A DNA stretch of 64,000 nucleotides from NCBI GenBank assembly GCA_963815445.1, contig CAWFGV010000011.1, positions 62,001 to 126,000 of the forward strand, read 5' to 3'. Each line of letters starts with the position of its first letter. Position 1 is the stretch's first letter. Below the pieces are notes generated by a model. It worked only from the letters and a program-made list of their open reading frames with translations, was not told the origin of the DNA and searched no databases. Origin of the DNA: JANLYC01 sp963815445 (lineage in GTDB: Bacteria > Actinomycetota > Actinomycetes > Propionibacteriales > Nocardioidaceae). This document shows positions 14,961 to 23,700 of this stretch, piece after piece. A program made the position numbers and the translations under genes.

Positions 14961-16898
14961 ATGTCATCAAGCACTTCGCCGTCCCCCGCGGCCTCCCGCC
15001 AGCGACGGGTCAAGCACCCCGTCGACGAAGTTCTGCCACCCCAGAAGCTGGCGATCTACGGCACTCAGCACGTCCTCGCGTTCTACGCGGGCGCTGTCAT
15101 CGTGCCGATCCTCCTGGCCGGTGCCATCGGCCTCAGCGACGAGCAGCTCATCCACCTGATCAACGCCGACCTGTTCACCTGCGGTATCGCGTCGATCATC
15201 CAGTCGGTGGGCTTCTGGAAGGTCGGCGTCCGGCTACCGCTGCTCCAGGGCGTGACGTTCACCGCCGTCGCACCGATGATCGCCATCGGCAGCGCAGCCG
15301 GTGGCGGCAAGGAAGGCCTGGTCACGATCTACGGGTCGGTCATCGTCGCCGGCATCTTCACGTTCTTCATGGCCCCATACTTCGGCAAGATGATCCGCTT
15401 CTTCCCGCCGGTCGTGACGGGATCAGTGATCTCGATCATCGGCATCTCTCTGCTGCCCGTTGCCATCAACGATGCCGTGGGCTTCGGTGATCCCCAGCGG
15501 AAGGACTTCTTCTACGCGATCGGAACCCTTGCGCTGATCGTCATCATCCAGCGGGTCTTCAAGGGATTCATGGCGACGATCGCGGTGCTCGCCGGCCTGG
15601 TGCTGGGTACGGCAGCTGCGTTCATCATCGAAGGCAAGGACTACGCGAGCTTCAGCTCCGTGGGTTCGAGCGACTGGGTCGGCGTGACTACGCCGTTCTT
15701 CTTCGGCGCTCCGAAGTTCGCGGTCACCGCGATCATCTCGATGATCGTCGTCATGCTGATCACCGCCGTCGAGACCACCGGCGACGTGTTCGCCACCGGT
15801 GAGATCGTCGAGAAGAAGGTTGGAGCAGAGGACGTCTCCGCCGCGCTGCGCGCGGACGGGCTGGCGACCACCTTGGGTGGAGTCCTGAACTCCTTCCCCT
15901 ACACCTGCTTCGCCGAGAACGTCGGGCTGGTGCGACTCACCGGGGTCAAGAGCCGGTGGGTGGTGGCCACCGCCGGTGCGATCATGATGGTCATCGGTGT
16001 GATCCCCAAGGCCGGCGCCGTGGCGGCGAGCATCCCGCACTCCGTGCTCGGCGGGGCTGCCATCGCGATGTTCGCCACGGTCGCAGTGGTGGGCTTCCAG
16101 GTGCTCGGTCGGGTCGACTTCAACGACCACCGCAACGTCGTGATCGTGGCGACAAGTGTCGGGTTGGCCATGCTCGTGACGATGAAACCCACGCTGTACC
16201 AGGTCGTTCCAGGTGGTCGCTGGAGTGAAATGTTCTTCAACAGCGGCATCACGCTCGGCTCGATCACCGCGATCTTGCTCAACCTCATCTTCTTCCACGT
16301 GGGCAAGAGCTTCGGACCAGCTGTTGCCGGCGCCCCCGGTACCGGCGTCATCCGCCTCGACCAGGTGAACAAGATGAGCCAGGACGAGTTCGCGAACACC
16401 TTCCAGGGGGTGTTCCAGGGCTCGCGGTGGGCCGTCGACGGCGCCTACGCCCAACGCCCGTTCGCCGACACGCAGGCACTACGGGCCGCGATGCAGGACG
16501 CCTTGTTCTCCGGGGACCCGGATCAACGGAACACCCTGCTGTCCTCGTTCCCCAACCTCGGTGCCGACGATCTCGAGCGCGCGGAGTCCACCAGGGACCA
16601 GTCGGTGCTCGGTCTCGACCGGCTCAACGACGAGGACTATGACGAGTTCTCGGAGCTCAACACCGCCTATCAAGAGAAGTTCGGGTTCCCGCTGATCATC
16701 TCGGTGCGCGATCTGGCCAGGCGTCACGAGGTGCTCGAACACGGCTGGGATCGGATGGATCACTCGCTTCACCAGGAGCGGGCGACCGCTCTGATCGAGG
16801 TCGGGAAGATCGTCAACCACCGGTTCGACGACCTCGTTGCCGACGCCAATCCGATCCATACGGCTCGCACCAACAGGTTCGACCAGTTGAGCCAGTGA
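14961..16898 (+). CDS. NCS2 (uracil/xanthine/urate-type) permease fused to an OHCU-decarboxylase-like domain
   Basis: A 645-residue fusion. Residues 1-460 are a nucleobase:cation symporter-2 transporter with about 12-14 helices (YGTQHVLAFYAGAVIVPILL, FFPPVVTGSVISIIGISL, ITAVETTGDVFATGEIV, the latter holding substrate residues). From about residue 470 (MSQDEFANTFQGVFQGS) to 635 the protein follows the 2-oxo-4-hydroxy-4-carboxy-5-ureidoimidazoline decarboxylase fold: LNTAYQEKFGFPLIISVRDL and ALIEVGKIVNHRFDDLV are clear family blocks. The catalytic HPDL motif reads FPNL (Phe530) and the STxEQ motif reads STRDQ (Asp546), so decarboxylase activity is doubtful. The ATG at 14961 follows AGGGG and two predicted operators. 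It heads the urate operon, so urate or xanthine is the likely substrate. Confidence 0.85.
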   Translation: MSSSTSPSPAASRQRRVKHPVDEVLPPQKLAIYGTQHVLAFYAGAVIVPILLAGAIGLSDEQLIHLINADLFTCGIASIIQSVGFWKVGVRLPLLQGVTFTAVAPMIAIGSAAGGGKEGLVTIYGSVIVAGIFTFFMAPYFGKMIRFFPPVVTGSVISIIGISLLPVAINDAVGFGDPQRKDFFYAIGTLALIVIIQRVFKGFMATIAVLAGLVLGTAAAFIIEGKDYASFSSVGSSDWVGVTTPFFFGAPKFAVTAIISMIVVMLITAVETTGDVFATGEIVEKKVGAEDVSAALRADGLATTLGGVLNSFPYTCFAENVGLVRLTGVKSRWVVATAGAIMMVIGVIPKAGAVAASIPHSVLGGAAIAMFATVAVVGFQVLGRVDFNDHRNVVIVATSVGLAMLVTMKPTLYQVVPGGRWSEMFFNSGITLGSITAILLNLIFFHVGKSFGPAVAGAPGTGVIRLDQVNKMSQDEFANTFQGVFQGSRWAVDGAYAQRPFADTQALRAAMQDALFSGDPDQRNTLLSSFPNLGADDLERAESTRDQSVLGLDRLNDEDYDEFSELNTAYQEKFGFPLIISVRDLARRHEVLEHGWDRMDHSLHQERATALIEVGKIVNHRFDDLVADANPIHTARTNRFDQLSQ

Positions 16899-16977
16899 CA
16901 TCACGCAACCCGGACGGTATGCCGCCCAGGTTGCACGACAGGAGGACGGTCAGGCCGGCACGGACAGGGAGACAGCG

Positions 16978-17517
16978 GTGGACATCGAGGAGTTCAACAG
17001 GCTCAACGACCACGCCGCCGGTTCGCTCCTCACGACCTGCCTGGCCGTCCCCCGGTGGGTCGACGAGGTGTTGAACGGCCGGCCGTACGCCACGGCACCA
17101 GCGCTCGTCGCGGCGGCAGGGGAGCTGGCCTCGTCGCTTACCGCAGCCGAGGTCGAGTCCGCGCTCGCACGGCATCCCCGGATCGGCGAACGAGCGGGCG
17201 ACGGCCACGACGCCGAGTTCTCCGAGCGCGAGCAGTCCGGCTTCGACCACGACGACGCCGACCGCACGGCGGCAATGGCACAGGGCAACGTGGAGTACGA
17301 ACGGCGGTTCGGTCGGGTGTTCCTCATCCGGGCCGCGGGACGGTCGGCCGAGGAGATACTGACCGAGCTGCGGCGCCGGTTGGCGAACGAGCCGGCCGAC
17401 GAGGTGGCAGAGGTGGTCCGTGAGCTCGGTGAGATCGCCGCACTGCGTCTCGAGCAGCTGGTCAGCGACCCGACGCACGCAGCAGACAGCTACGCAGGAA
17501 AGGACAGGGACGAGTGA
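16978..17517 (+). CDS. uraD: OHCU decarboxylase (2-oxo-4-hydroxy-4-carboxy-5-ureidoimidazoline decarboxylase)
   Basis: Converts OHCU, the product of uricase and HIU hydrolase, stereospecifically to (S)-allantoin. The 179-residue protein carries ALARHPRIGERAG with the catalytic His (about residue 66), the REQSGFD motif with the acidic/amide pair, YERRFGRVFLIRAAGRSAEE, and a C-terminal helix EIAALRLEQLV. This is the short actinobacterial UraD form and retains the residues that are altered in the permease-fused copy just upstream. GTG start at 16978. Its stop overlaps the GTG of the HIU-hydrolase remnant (GTGA). Confidence 0.92.
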   Translation: MDIEEFNRLNDHAAGSLLTTCLAVPRWVDEVLNGRPYATAPALVAAAGELASSLTAAEVESALARHPRIGERAGDGHDAEFSEREQSGFDHDDADRTAAMAQGNVEYERRFGRVFLIRAAGRSAEEILTELRRRLANEPADEVAEVVRELGEIAALRLEQLVSDPTHAADSYAGKDRDE

Positions 17518-17573
17518 GCGACAAGCTGCCGGTCCTCACCCCTTTCGCATTCTCCATCGACAGAGGAAGTTAG
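17514..17573 (+). pseudogene. Vestige of HIU hydrolase (uraH): start and C-terminal tail only
   Basis: A 19-codon frame, MSDKLPVLTPFAFSIDRGS, fits between uraD and uricase, where uraH normally lies. Its last 15 residues align with the highly conserved C-terminus of 5-hydroxyisourate hydrolase (family pattern PLLLSPFGYSTYRGS). The body of about 90 residues, including the His/Arg active site, is absent. The GTG overlaps the uraD stop codon, so translational coupling survives. The simplest reading is an in-frame internal deletion leaving start and tail. HIU would then hydrolyse spontaneously or by an enzyme elsewhere in the genome. The alignment was made by eye. Confidence 0.6.
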
Positions 17574-17577
17574 ACGT

Positions 17578-18477
17578 ATGAGCATCGTTTTGGGACAGAA
17601 CCAATACGGCAAGGCCGAGAACCGGCTCGTTCGGATCTACCGCGACACCGACCGACACGAGCTCAAGGACCTCAACGTCTCGACCTCGCTGCGCGGCGAC
17701 TTCACCGACGCCCACCTGGCCGGAGACCAGGCCAAGGTCCTCCCGACCGACACGCAGAAGCAGACGGTCTATGCCTATGCGAAGGAGAAGGGCGTGGGGG
17801 AGATCGAGGAGTTCGCGCTCGAGCTCGCCCGGCACTTCGTCAACGACACCGATCCCGTCGTCGGCGCCAAGGTCGAGATCGAGGAGTTCGCCTGGGAGCG
17901 GATCGCCGTCAACGGTGTCGAGCACGACCACAGCTGGGTGCGCAAGGGTCAGGAGACGCGCACGACGGCCGTGACGATCGACGGCAAGGGTGGGCCGGAG
18001 CATGTCGTGTCCGGGCTGACGGACCTCGTCCTGCTCAAGTCGACCGGATCGGAGTTCCACGGCTTCCTCGAGGACAAGTACACGACGCTGGTCCCGACCC
18101 ACGACCGGATCATGTCCACGTCGCTGGTCGCGCGCTGGCGCTACCTCGGGACCGAGGTCGACTTCGGGAAGACCTACGCCAGCATCCGGCAGCACCTGCT
18201 CGAGCAGTTCGCCGAGGTGCACAGCCTGGCGTTGCAGCAGACGCTGTACGAGATGGGCCGGGCGGTCCTGGAAGCCCACGACAGCGTGGCCGAGATCAAG
18301 TTCTCCGCGCCGAACAAGCACCACTACGTCTACGACCTGTCCCCGTTCGGGTTGGACAACCCCAACGAGGTCTTCCAGGTCGGGGACCGGCCCTACGGCC
18401 TCATCGAGGCCACCGTCGAGCGCGACGACGCGCCGCCGGCCGGGGCGGCCTGGGACACGGTCCCGGGCTTCTGCTGA
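17578..18477 (+). CDS. pucL: Urate oxidase (uricase)
   Basis: Cofactor-free oxidase converting urate, O2 and water to 5-hydroxyisourate and H2O2. The 299-residue length is that of a stand-alone uricase with two T-fold domains. Visible: GQNQYGKAENRLVRIYRD at the N-terminus, KVLPTDTQKQTVYAYAKEKG with the catalytic Lys/Thr pair, the LKSTGSEFHGFLEDKYTTL core motif, and the C-terminal SAPNKHHYVYDLSPFGLDN motif with the catalytic His. An AGAGGAAG element precedes the ATG. It lies after uraD and the uraH vestige and before the xanthine dehydrogenase genes, consistent with one operon. Confidence 0.97.
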   Translation: MSIVLGQNQYGKAENRLVRIYRDTDRHELKDLNVSTSLRGDFTDAHLAGDQAKVLPTDTQKQTVYAYAKEKGVGEIEEFALELARHFVNDTDPVVGAKVEIEEFAWERIAVNGVEHDHSWVRKGQETRTTAVTIDGKGGPEHVVSGLTDLVLLKSTGSEFHGFLEDKYTTLVPTHDRIMSTSLVARWRYLGTEVDFGKTYASIRQHLLEQFAEVHSLALQQTLYEMGRAVLEAHDSVAEIKFSAPNKHHYVYDLSPFGLDNPNEVFQVGDRPYGLIEATVERDDAPPAGAAWDTVPGFC

Positions 18478-18508
18478 CCCGACCGCGCAGCGAGATTGAG
18501 GAGACGTG

Positions 18509-19384
18509 ATGGAATTCCTGCAGCCCAGCACGATGGCTGAGGCACTGAGCGCCCGAGCCGAGCATCCCGGGGCGATCCCGATCGTCGGGGGCACCGACGT
18601 GATGGTCGAGATGAACTTCGACAAGCACCGTCCGCCGGCGCTGCTCGACCTGACTCGGGTAGGCGAGCTCGCCGAGTGGGACATGGTCGACGGCAAGGTC
18701 AGGCTGGGGGCCGGGGTGTCCTACACGCGGGTCATCGACGAGCTCGGCGACCGGTTGCCCGGGCTCGCGATGGCGTCCCGGACAGTCGGCTCCCCGCAGA
18801 TCCGCAACCGGGGCACCGTGGGCGGCAACCTCGGTGCCGCTTCGCCGGCTGGTGACTCCCATCCCGCCCTGCTGGCGGCGGAGGCCGAGATCGAGCTGAC
18901 CTCGCTCGAGGGCACTCGCGTCGTACCCGCCGAGGACTTCTACCTCGGCGTCAAACGGCATGCCGGTCGCCCCGACGAGCTCATCACCGCCATCTTCATC
19001 ACGCCGCCCGCAGGCCCCCAGCAGTTCAGCAAGATCGGGACCCGCAACGCGATGGTGATCTCGGTGGCGGCGTTCGGGTTGGCGCTGCACCCCGACCGGA
19101 AGGTGGTGCGGACCGGCCTCGGGTCGGTCGCGCCGACGCCGCGCCGGGCCACGGCTGCCGAGGACTTCCTCAGCGGCGAGCTCGACAGCGCCGGGCTCTG
19201 GGAGTCCCGTGGGGCGATCCCCGGTTCCGTGGTCGCGGAGTTCGGCGACCTCGTCAGCAGTGCCGGTACGCCGATCGACGACGTCCGGGGCACGGCGGCA
19301 TACCGCCTGCATGCCCTGAAGGTGATGGCCACGCGCGCCCTGACGTGGGCCTGGAACGACTACAGCAGCAGCAAGGAGGCGTGA
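18509..19384 (+). CDS. Xanthine dehydrogenase, FAD-binding subunit
   Basis: FAD subunit of a three-subunit molybdenum hydroxylase; it passes electrons from the Fe-S subunit to NAD+ or another acceptor. The 291-residue protein begins MEFLQPSTMAEAL and contains the FAD pyrophosphate motif IPIVGGTDVMVEM and TVGSPQIRNRGTVGGNLGAA, both diagnostic for the family, then the CO_deh_flav_C domain from about residue 170. The ATG at 18509 is preferred over the GTG three bases earlier because GAGGAG lies five bases upstream. It is followed with a one-base gap by the Fe-S subunit gene. Confidence 0.93.
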   Translation: MEFLQPSTMAEALSARAEHPGAIPIVGGTDVMVEMNFDKHRPPALLDLTRVGELAEWDMVDGKVRLGAGVSYTRVIDELGDRLPGLAMASRTVGSPQIRNRGTVGGNLGAASPAGDSHPALLAAEAEIELTSLEGTRVVPAEDFYLGVKRHAGRPDELITAIFITPPAGPQQFSKIGTRNAMVISVAAFGLALHPDRKVVRTGLGSVAPTPRRATAAEDFLSGELDSAGLWESRGAIPGSVVAEFGDLVSSAGTPIDDVRGTAAYRLHALKVMATRALTWAWNDYSSSKEA

Positions 19385-19385
19385 C

Positions 19386-19862
19386 ATGCGCATCACGACG
19401 ACGGTCAACGGTCAGGCGCACAAGGTCGACGATGTGTGGGAGGGCGAGAGCCTGCTCTACATGCTGCGCGAGCGGATGGGGCTGCCCGGGTCCAAGAACG
19501 CGTGTGAGCAGGGCGAGTGTGGCTCCTGCACGGTCTATCTCGATGGCGTGACCGCCTGCGCGTGCCTGGTGGCGGCCGGTCAGGCCGAAGGGCGCGACAT
19601 CGTCACCGTCGAGGGGCTGGCCGACGAGAACGGGCTGCACCCCGTGCAGCAGGCTTTCCTGGAGAAGGGCGCGGTCCAGTGCGGCTTCTGCACCCCAGGT
19701 CTGCTCGTCCAGACCCATGACCTGCTCGAGCGGGTCGAGTCGCCGTCCGACCCGGAGATCCGGGAGGCGCTGGCCGGCAACCTGTGCCGGTGCACGGGCT
19801 ACGAGAAGATCCTGGACGCCGTCCGGTTGGCCGCGGAGCGGACGGCCGGGAGCGCGACATGA
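19386..19862 (+). CDS. Xanthine dehydrogenase, [2Fe-2S] subunit
   Basis: A 158-residue electron-transfer subunit with two [2Fe-2S] clusters. Plant-ferredoxin-type cluster ligands are CEQGECGSCTVYLDG with a distal Cys in ACACL; the second helical cluster domain has CGFCTPG and NLCRCTGY. This is the standard small subunit of the CoxS/XdhC class. The gene is tightly packed: one base after the FAD-subunit stop, and its own TGA overlaps the ATG of the deaminase gene (ATGA), indicating translational coupling. Confidence 0.95.
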   Translation: MRITTTVNGQAHKVDDVWEGESLLYMLRERMGLPGSKNACEQGECGSCTVYLDGVTACACLVAAGQAEGRDIVTVEGLADENGLHPVQQAFLEKGAVQCGFCTPGLLVQTHDLLERVESPSDPEIREALAGNLCRCTGYEKILDAVRLAAERTAGSAT

Positions 19863-21241
19863 GCTCGACCGGCACGGCACCGACGGTGGTCATCGACCGC
19901 TGTCACGTCGCCACCGTCGACGGAGCCAGGACCGAGCACGCCTCCGGGCACGTGGTCATCGAAGGCAACCGCATCACGGCAGTGGGGGAGGGCCGCGGGC
20001 CTGAGGGGCTCAAGGACGCCAGGTATGTCGACGGGACCGGCTGCCTGCTGACCCCTGGTCTCGTCAACACCCACCACCACCTCTACCAGTGGACGACGCG
20101 TGGTCACGCCGTGGACGGCACGTTGTTCGAGTGGCTGACCACCCTCTACCCGGTGTGGGCCAACATCGACGAGGACATCGTGCGCACCTCCGCGACCGGT
20201 GCGCTCGGCTGGTTGGCGCGCACGGGCTGTACGACGAGCACCGACCACCACTACGTGTTCCCGCACGACGGTGGCGACCTGCTCGGGGCCGAGATCGACG
20301 CGGCACGGGCCATCGGCCTGCGGTTCCACCCCACTCGAGGGTCGATGGACCTGGGGCAGAGCAAGGGCGGGCTCCCGCCAGACCACGTCGTGGAGGACAT
20401 CGACGCGATCCTGGCCGCCACCGAGACCGCGATCGACACCCACCACGACACGTCGTTCGACTCCATGCTGCGGATCGGTGTGGCGCCGTGCTCGCCGTTC
20501 TCGGTGACCGGCGACCTCCTGAAGATGGCTGCCGAGCTGGCCCGCGCCAAAGGCGTCCGGATGCACACCCACCTGTGCGAGACGCTCGACGAGGAGGACT
20601 ACTGCCGCGAGCACTTCAACAGCACACCGGTGGAGTACATGGAGAGCGTCGGCTGGCTCGGCCCCGACGTCTGGTACGCCCACGCCGTCCACCTCGACGA
20701 CGCCTCCATCGCCAAGATGGCGGCCACCGGTACCAGCGCCGCACACTGCCCGTCCTCGAACGCGCGTCTCGGCTCGGGCATCGCCCGGGCTCGCGACATG
20801 CGTGACGCCGGGGTCGCGGTGGGTCTCGGTGTCGACGGGGCGGCCTCCAACGAGGCCTGCGCGCTGCTCGAGGAGGTCCGGCACGCCGTACTCTTCGCCC
20901 GCGCCCGCGGCGGCCCACGGGCGCTGACCGTCCGCGACGCCCTCGACATGGGCACCATGGGCGGTGCGGCGGTGCTCGGCCGGCAGGACGAGATCGGCTC
21001 ACTGGAGGTCGGCAAGCTCGCCGACGTCGCGTTGTGGCGGCTCGACACCCTGCCGCACATCGACATCGCCGACCCGGTCGCCGCCCTCGTGCTGGGCAGC
21101 CAGCCCCCACTCGAGCTGCTCCTCGTGAACGGCGCGCCCGTCGTCGAGCGCGACGAGCTGGTCAACGTCGACGAGGACGTCGTGGCCCAGGACGTCCGAG
21201 CAGCAGCCACCCGACTTCTCTCCAAAGCAGGAGCACTGTGA
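19859..21241 (+). CDS. 8-oxoguanine deaminase-type amidohydrolase
   Basis: Zinc-dependent amidohydrolase of 460 residues. Metal-site motifs are visible in order: GLVNTHHHLYQ (HxH), HTHLCETLDEEDYCREH, AHAVHLDD, HCPSSNARLGSGI and GVDGAASNEAC with the catalytic Asp. The pattern fits the 8-oxoguanine deaminase / hydroxyatrazine-hydrolase branch rather than guanine deaminase. Deaminating 8-oxoguanine gives urate directly and so feeds uricase in the same operon. It lies between the Fe-S and molybdenum subunits of xanthine dehydrogenase, overlapping both neighbours by one to four bases. Another aminopurine or triazine substrate cannot be excluded. Confidence 0.85.
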   Translation: MSSTGTAPTVVIDRCHVATVDGARTEHASGHVVIEGNRITAVGEGRGPEGLKDARYVDGTGCLLTPGLVNTHHHLYQWTTRGHAVDGTLFEWLTTLYPVWANIDEDIVRTSATGALGWLARTGCTTSTDHHYVFPHDGGDLLGAEIDAARAIGLRFHPTRGSMDLGQSKGGLPPDHVVEDIDAILAATETAIDTHHDTSFDSMLRIGVAPCSPFSVTGDLLKMAAELARAKGVRMHTHLCETLDEEDYCREHFNSTPVEYMESVGWLGPDVWYAHAVHLDDASIAKMAATGTSAAHCPSSNARLGSGIARARDMRDAGVAVGLGVDGAASNEACALLEEVRHAVLFARARGGPRALTVRDALDMGTMGGAAVLGRQDEIGSLEVGKLADVALWRLDTLPHIDIADPVAALVLGSQPPLELLLVNGAPVVERDELVNVDEDVVAQDVRAAATRLLSKAGAL

Positions 21242-23628
21242 TGAGCACTCCGACCGAGGCAACCCCCCGTACGCCGACCGGTGCGCCCGGCCGGCTCGAG
21301 AACGACGCGACCGGTGGCATCGGCGACAACCCGCTGCGACCGGACGGCACGCTGAAGGTCACCGGAGAGTTCGCGTACAGCAGCGACCTCTGGATGGACG
21401 ACATGCTGTGGGGGGTCACGCTGCGCAGCCCGCACCCGTTCGCCCGCATCCGCGCGATCAACATCGGGGAGGCGCTGGCGACCCCGGGGGTCTTCGCGGT
21501 GCTGACCGCAGACGATGTCCCCGGCAAGAACGTCTACGGCCTCGAGCTGTCCGACCAGCCCGTGCTCGCCAAGGACATCGTGCGCTACCAGGGCGAGGCG
21601 ATTGCGCTGGTGGCCGCCGACCACCCCGAGGTCGCGCGGCAGGCGGCGAAGAAGATCCGCGTCGACTTCGAGGTCTGGGAGCCCGTGACGGACGCCCGCG
21701 ACGCGCTCGGCCACCCGAACTGGAACCGGCTGCACGACGACCCGGCGGAGTCGACCGAGATGAGCCGGTCAGCAGCCCCGATCCATCCGAAGGGCAACCT
21801 GGTCCGCCACCTCAAGATCCGCAAGGGCGACCCGAAGGCAGCCGCCGACATCGTGATCGAGAACCACTACTCGGTGGGCATGCAGGACCAGGCGTTCCTG
21901 GGGCCGGAGTCCGGGTTGGCGGTCCCCGACGGTCTGGGTGGGGTCGACCTGTACGTCGCGACCCAGTGGCTGCACGTCGACCAGCGCCAGGTGTGTACGG
22001 CGTTGGGACTCAGCACCGACCAGGTGCGGCTCGCACTGGCCGGAGTCGGCGGCGCGTTCGGTGGCCGCGAGGACCTGTCGATGCACGTCCACGGCTGCAT
22101 GTTGGCGCTGCACACCGGCAAGCCGGTCAAGATGGTCTACAACCGCGAGGAGTCCTTCTTCGGGCACGTGCACCGCCATCCCTGCGAGATGCGTTACGAG
22201 CACGGTGTCAACAAGGACGGCAAGCTCGTCTACGTCAACTGTGACCTCTACTTCGACGGAGGCGCCTACGCGTCGAGCACGCCGGCCGTGGTCGGCAACG
22301 GCGGCACGATGGGCATCGGTCCCTACGTCGTCCCGAACGTGCACGTGGACGCGTACGGCGTCTACACGAACAACCCGCCTTGCGGTGCCATGCGGGGGTT
22401 CGGGTCGGTCCAGACCGCGTTCGCGTACGAGGCGCAGATGGACCTGCTCGCCGTCGAGCTCGGCATGGATCCGATCGACTTCCGCAAGCTCAACGCCATG
22501 AAGGAGGGCGAGATCACCCCGCACGGGCAGGTCATCGACAGCCCAGCGCCGGTGGCCGAGCTGCTCGACCGGCTGCGGGCGCTGCCGTTGCCGCCCGAGC
22601 GCGACAGCAACGGTGGGCACGACCTGCGGATGCTGCCCGGAGGCGTCGCGAACTCCACCCACGGCGAAGGCGTCAAGCGCGGCGTGGGGTATGCCGTGAC
22701 GTACAAGAACGTCGCCTTCTCCGAAGGGTTCGACGACTACTCGACGGCGCGCGTCCAGCTCGAGGTCGCCGGTGGCCGACCGGTGGCCGTGGTCCATACC
22801 GCCGCGGCCGAGGTCGGTCAGGGACTGGTCACGATCGAGCAGCAGATCTGTCGTACCGAGCTCGGTGTCGACAACGTGATCGTGCATCCGATCAACACCG
22901 ACGTCGGCTCCGGCGGATCCACGTCCGCGTCCCGGCAGACCTACATGACCGGTGGCGCCGTCAAGCTGGCCTGCGAGGCGGTCCGGGACCGCCTCATCAC
23001 GCTCGCGAGCGAGAAATCCGGGCAGTCCCTCGGCGATGACGTGTCCTTGGCCGGCGGCAACCTCGTGGCCGCCTCCGGCGAGGTGCTGATGCCGATCGTC
23101 GACGCACTCGGGGACGAGGTGATCAACGAGACGCGCGAGCACCACCACCGCCCGACCGAGGAGATCGACGAGGAGACCGGCCAGGGCTTCGCCCACGTGC
23201 AGTACTCGTTCTCCGCCCACCGCGCCGTCGTCGACGTCGACGTCGACCTCGGACTGCTCAAGGTCGTGGAGCTGGCCTGCACCCAGGACGTCGGCAAGGC
23301 GATGAACCCCGATGCTGTCGTCGGCCAGATCCAGGGTGGCAGCACCCAGGGCATGGGGCTGGCGATCATGGAGGAGATCGTGGTGCGCGACGGGAAGATC
23401 AGGAACCCGTCCTTCACCGACTACCTGATCCCCACCATCCTCGACACCCCACCGATGCCGATCGAGGTGCTGGAGTACGCCGACCCGCATGCGCCGTACG
23501 GGTTGCGCGGTGTCGGTGAGGCGCCGACGATCTCGTCGGGACCGGCCGTGGCGGCCGCGATCCGACAGGCGACCGGACTGGCGTTGAGACGGATGCCGGT
23601 GCGCCCGGAGCACATCACGGGCTCGTGA
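21241..23628 (+). CDS. Xanthine dehydrogenase, molybdopterin-binding subunit
   Basis: Catalytic subunit that hydroxylates hypoxanthine/xanthine to urate at a Mo-pterin centre. It is 795 residues long. Visible: an Ald_Xan_dh_C-type N-terminal domain with GDNPLRPDGTLKVTGEFAYS, GVGGAFGGREDLSMHVHGC (Mo-pterin contact), NNPPCGAMRGFGSVQTAFA with the substrate-site Arg, AAAEVGQGLVTIEQQI, and near the C-terminus RGVGEAPTISSGPAVAAAI with the catalytic Glu. The ATG at 21241 overlaps the TGA of the deaminase gene. No XdhC-type maturation factor is in the window. A short CAGTGGGC tandem tract follows. Confidence 0.95.
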   Translation: MSTPTEATPRTPTGAPGRLENDATGGIGDNPLRPDGTLKVTGEFAYSSDLWMDDMLWGVTLRSPHPFARIRAINIGEALATPGVFAVLTADDVPGKNVYGLELSDQPVLAKDIVRYQGEAIALVAADHPEVARQAAKKIRVDFEVWEPVTDARDALGHPNWNRLHDDPAESTEMSRSAAPIHPKGNLVRHLKIRKGDPKAAADIVIENHYSVGMQDQAFLGPESGLAVPDGLGGVDLYVATQWLHVDQRQVCTALGLSTDQVRLALAGVGGAFGGREDLSMHVHGCMLALHTGKPVKMVYNREESFFGHVHRHPCEMRYEHGVNKDGKLVYVNCDLYFDGGAYASSTPAVVGNGGTMGIGPYVVPNVHVDAYGVYTNNPPCGAMRGFGSVQTAFAYEAQMDLLAVELGMDPIDFRKLNAMKEGEITPHGQVIDSPAPVAELLDRLRALPLPPERDSNGGHDLRMLPGGVANSTHGEGVKRGVGYAVTYKNVAFSEGFDDYSTARVQLEVAGGRPVAVVHTAAAEVGQGLVTIEQQICRTELGVDNVIVHPINTDVGSGGSTSASRQTYMTGGAVKLACEAVRDRLITLASEKSGQSLGDDVSLAGGNLVAASGEVLMPIVDALGDEVINETREHHHRPTEEIDEETGQGFAHVQYSFSAHRAVVDVDVDLGLLKVVELACTQDVGKAMNPDAVVGQIQGGSTQGMGLAIMEEIVVRDGKIRNPSFTDYLIPTILDTPPMPIEVLEYADPHAPYGLRGVGEAPTISSGPAVAAAIRQATGLALRRMPVRPEHITGS

Positions 23629-23650
23629 CGTCGTGACCGGCAACCAGCCG

Positions 23651-23690
23651 GGCGCAGTGGGCCCAGTGGGCCAGTGGGCGCAGTGGGCTG
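23651..23690. repeat. Short tandem CAGTGGGC repeat between convergent genes
   Basis: Four units of CAGTGGGC/CAGTGGGCC lie in the 72-base gap between the convergent xanthine dehydrogenase and iclR genes. No terminator hairpin is evident here. Confidence 0.6.
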
Positions 23691-23700
23691 CGTCGTCGGA

